From Acetobacter sacchari (GTDB taxonomy: Bacteria; Pseudomonadota; Alphaproteobacteria; Acetobacterales; Acetobacteraceae), in NCBI RefSeq assembly GCF_017377715.1, contig NZ_JAFVMF010000006.1:62001-126000 (forward strand): a stretch of DNA of 64,000 bases, written 5' to 3'. The translations under genes were made by a program, and so were the position numbers. The notes under the pieces were generated by a model that did no database searches, was not told the origin of the DNA, and was given only the letters and a program-made list of their open reading frames with translations. This document shows, piece after piece, positions 63,886 to 64,000 of the stretch; position 1 is the stretch's first letter; each line of letters begins with the position of its first letter.

Positions 63886-64000
63886 CACCGCTGGTGTGGA
63901 AGCGCCGTGATCGAACGGATTTTACAACATCGCGCCACGGATCCTGATCGTGATAATGCATACATGATAATCGATAGCACGATTGCGCCTGTGCCACAGC
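63886..64000 (+). pseudogene. IS5/IS427-type transposase fragment, cut by window edge
   Basis: From 63886 the frame reads HRWCGSAVIERILQHRATDP and then DNAYMIIDSTIAPVPQ, matching the RRWCKAGVFERI...DPD.EY.MIDSTIVRAHQ region of IS427-type transposases, including the first catalytic Asp. A stop codon lies just upstream in frame (63877), so the N-terminus is missing or frameshifted; the remainder is beyond the window. The 63591-63885 stretch before it shows no recognisable gene. Confidence 0.6.

Overview
The window looks like chromosomal DNA of an alphaproteobacterium, most likely an acetic acid bacterium (Acetobacteraceae). The clues are a gene closely resembling the Gluconobacter gluconate 5-dehydrogenase (28.9 kb), a GntP gluconate permease (21.5 kb), an ispG-hisS-prfA block followed later by prmC and a DUF4167 gene, and high-GC coding with many GTG/TTG starts. 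The genus is not fixed by anything I can read. No rRNA, tRNA, CRISPR array or prophage was recognised.

Layout. 0-4.4 kb: end of a RodZ-like gene, then ispG, hisS and prfA. 4.5-8.5 kb: a large membrane-anchored diguanylate cyclase, an IS30 relic and a small exported protein, which separate prfA from prmC. 8.7-16.3 kb: prmC, DUF4167, an ArsR/old-yellow-enzyme pair, rpsD behind a consensus promoter and structured leader, prfC and an IclR regulator. 16.4-22.8 kb: DUF3108 protein, phosphoglycolate phosphatase, glmU-glmS (UDP-GlcNAc supply) and a gluconate permease. 23.3-28.5 kb: four translationally coupled genes (two paralogous glycosyltransferases, an acyltransferase, a methyltransferase) for an envelope glycan. 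28.9-34.9 kb: gluconate 5-dehydrogenase, a two-domain retropepsin-like lipoprotein, and trpS, cytochrome c, FKBP and argG on the minus strand. 35-42.8 kb: two glycosyltransferases coupled to an asparagine-synthetase-like gene, pyrC, a GT2-like protein and an SPFH protein. 43.4-47.2 kb: yfgM-like, bamB and der. 

47.4-54.4 kb is the most distinctive functional locus: a TonB-dependent receptor and a beta-lactamase-fold serine hydrolase diverge from murQ, a GntR regulator and anmK. Together they look like a peptidoglycan-fragment uptake and recycling module. 54.6-58.6 kb: an operon of a hydantoinase-family protein, a DUF917 protein and an NCS1 permease. 58.8-59.5 kb: a fluoride riboswitch and the fluoride exporter crcB.

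59.5-64 kb is accessory DNA: two AT-richer glycosyltransferase genes set among at least three, probably four, decayed IS5-type transposase relics. Starts were revised from the longest ORF wherever a Shine-Dalgarno sequence, signal peptide or family start pointed to a downstream codon; such cases are noted in the entries.
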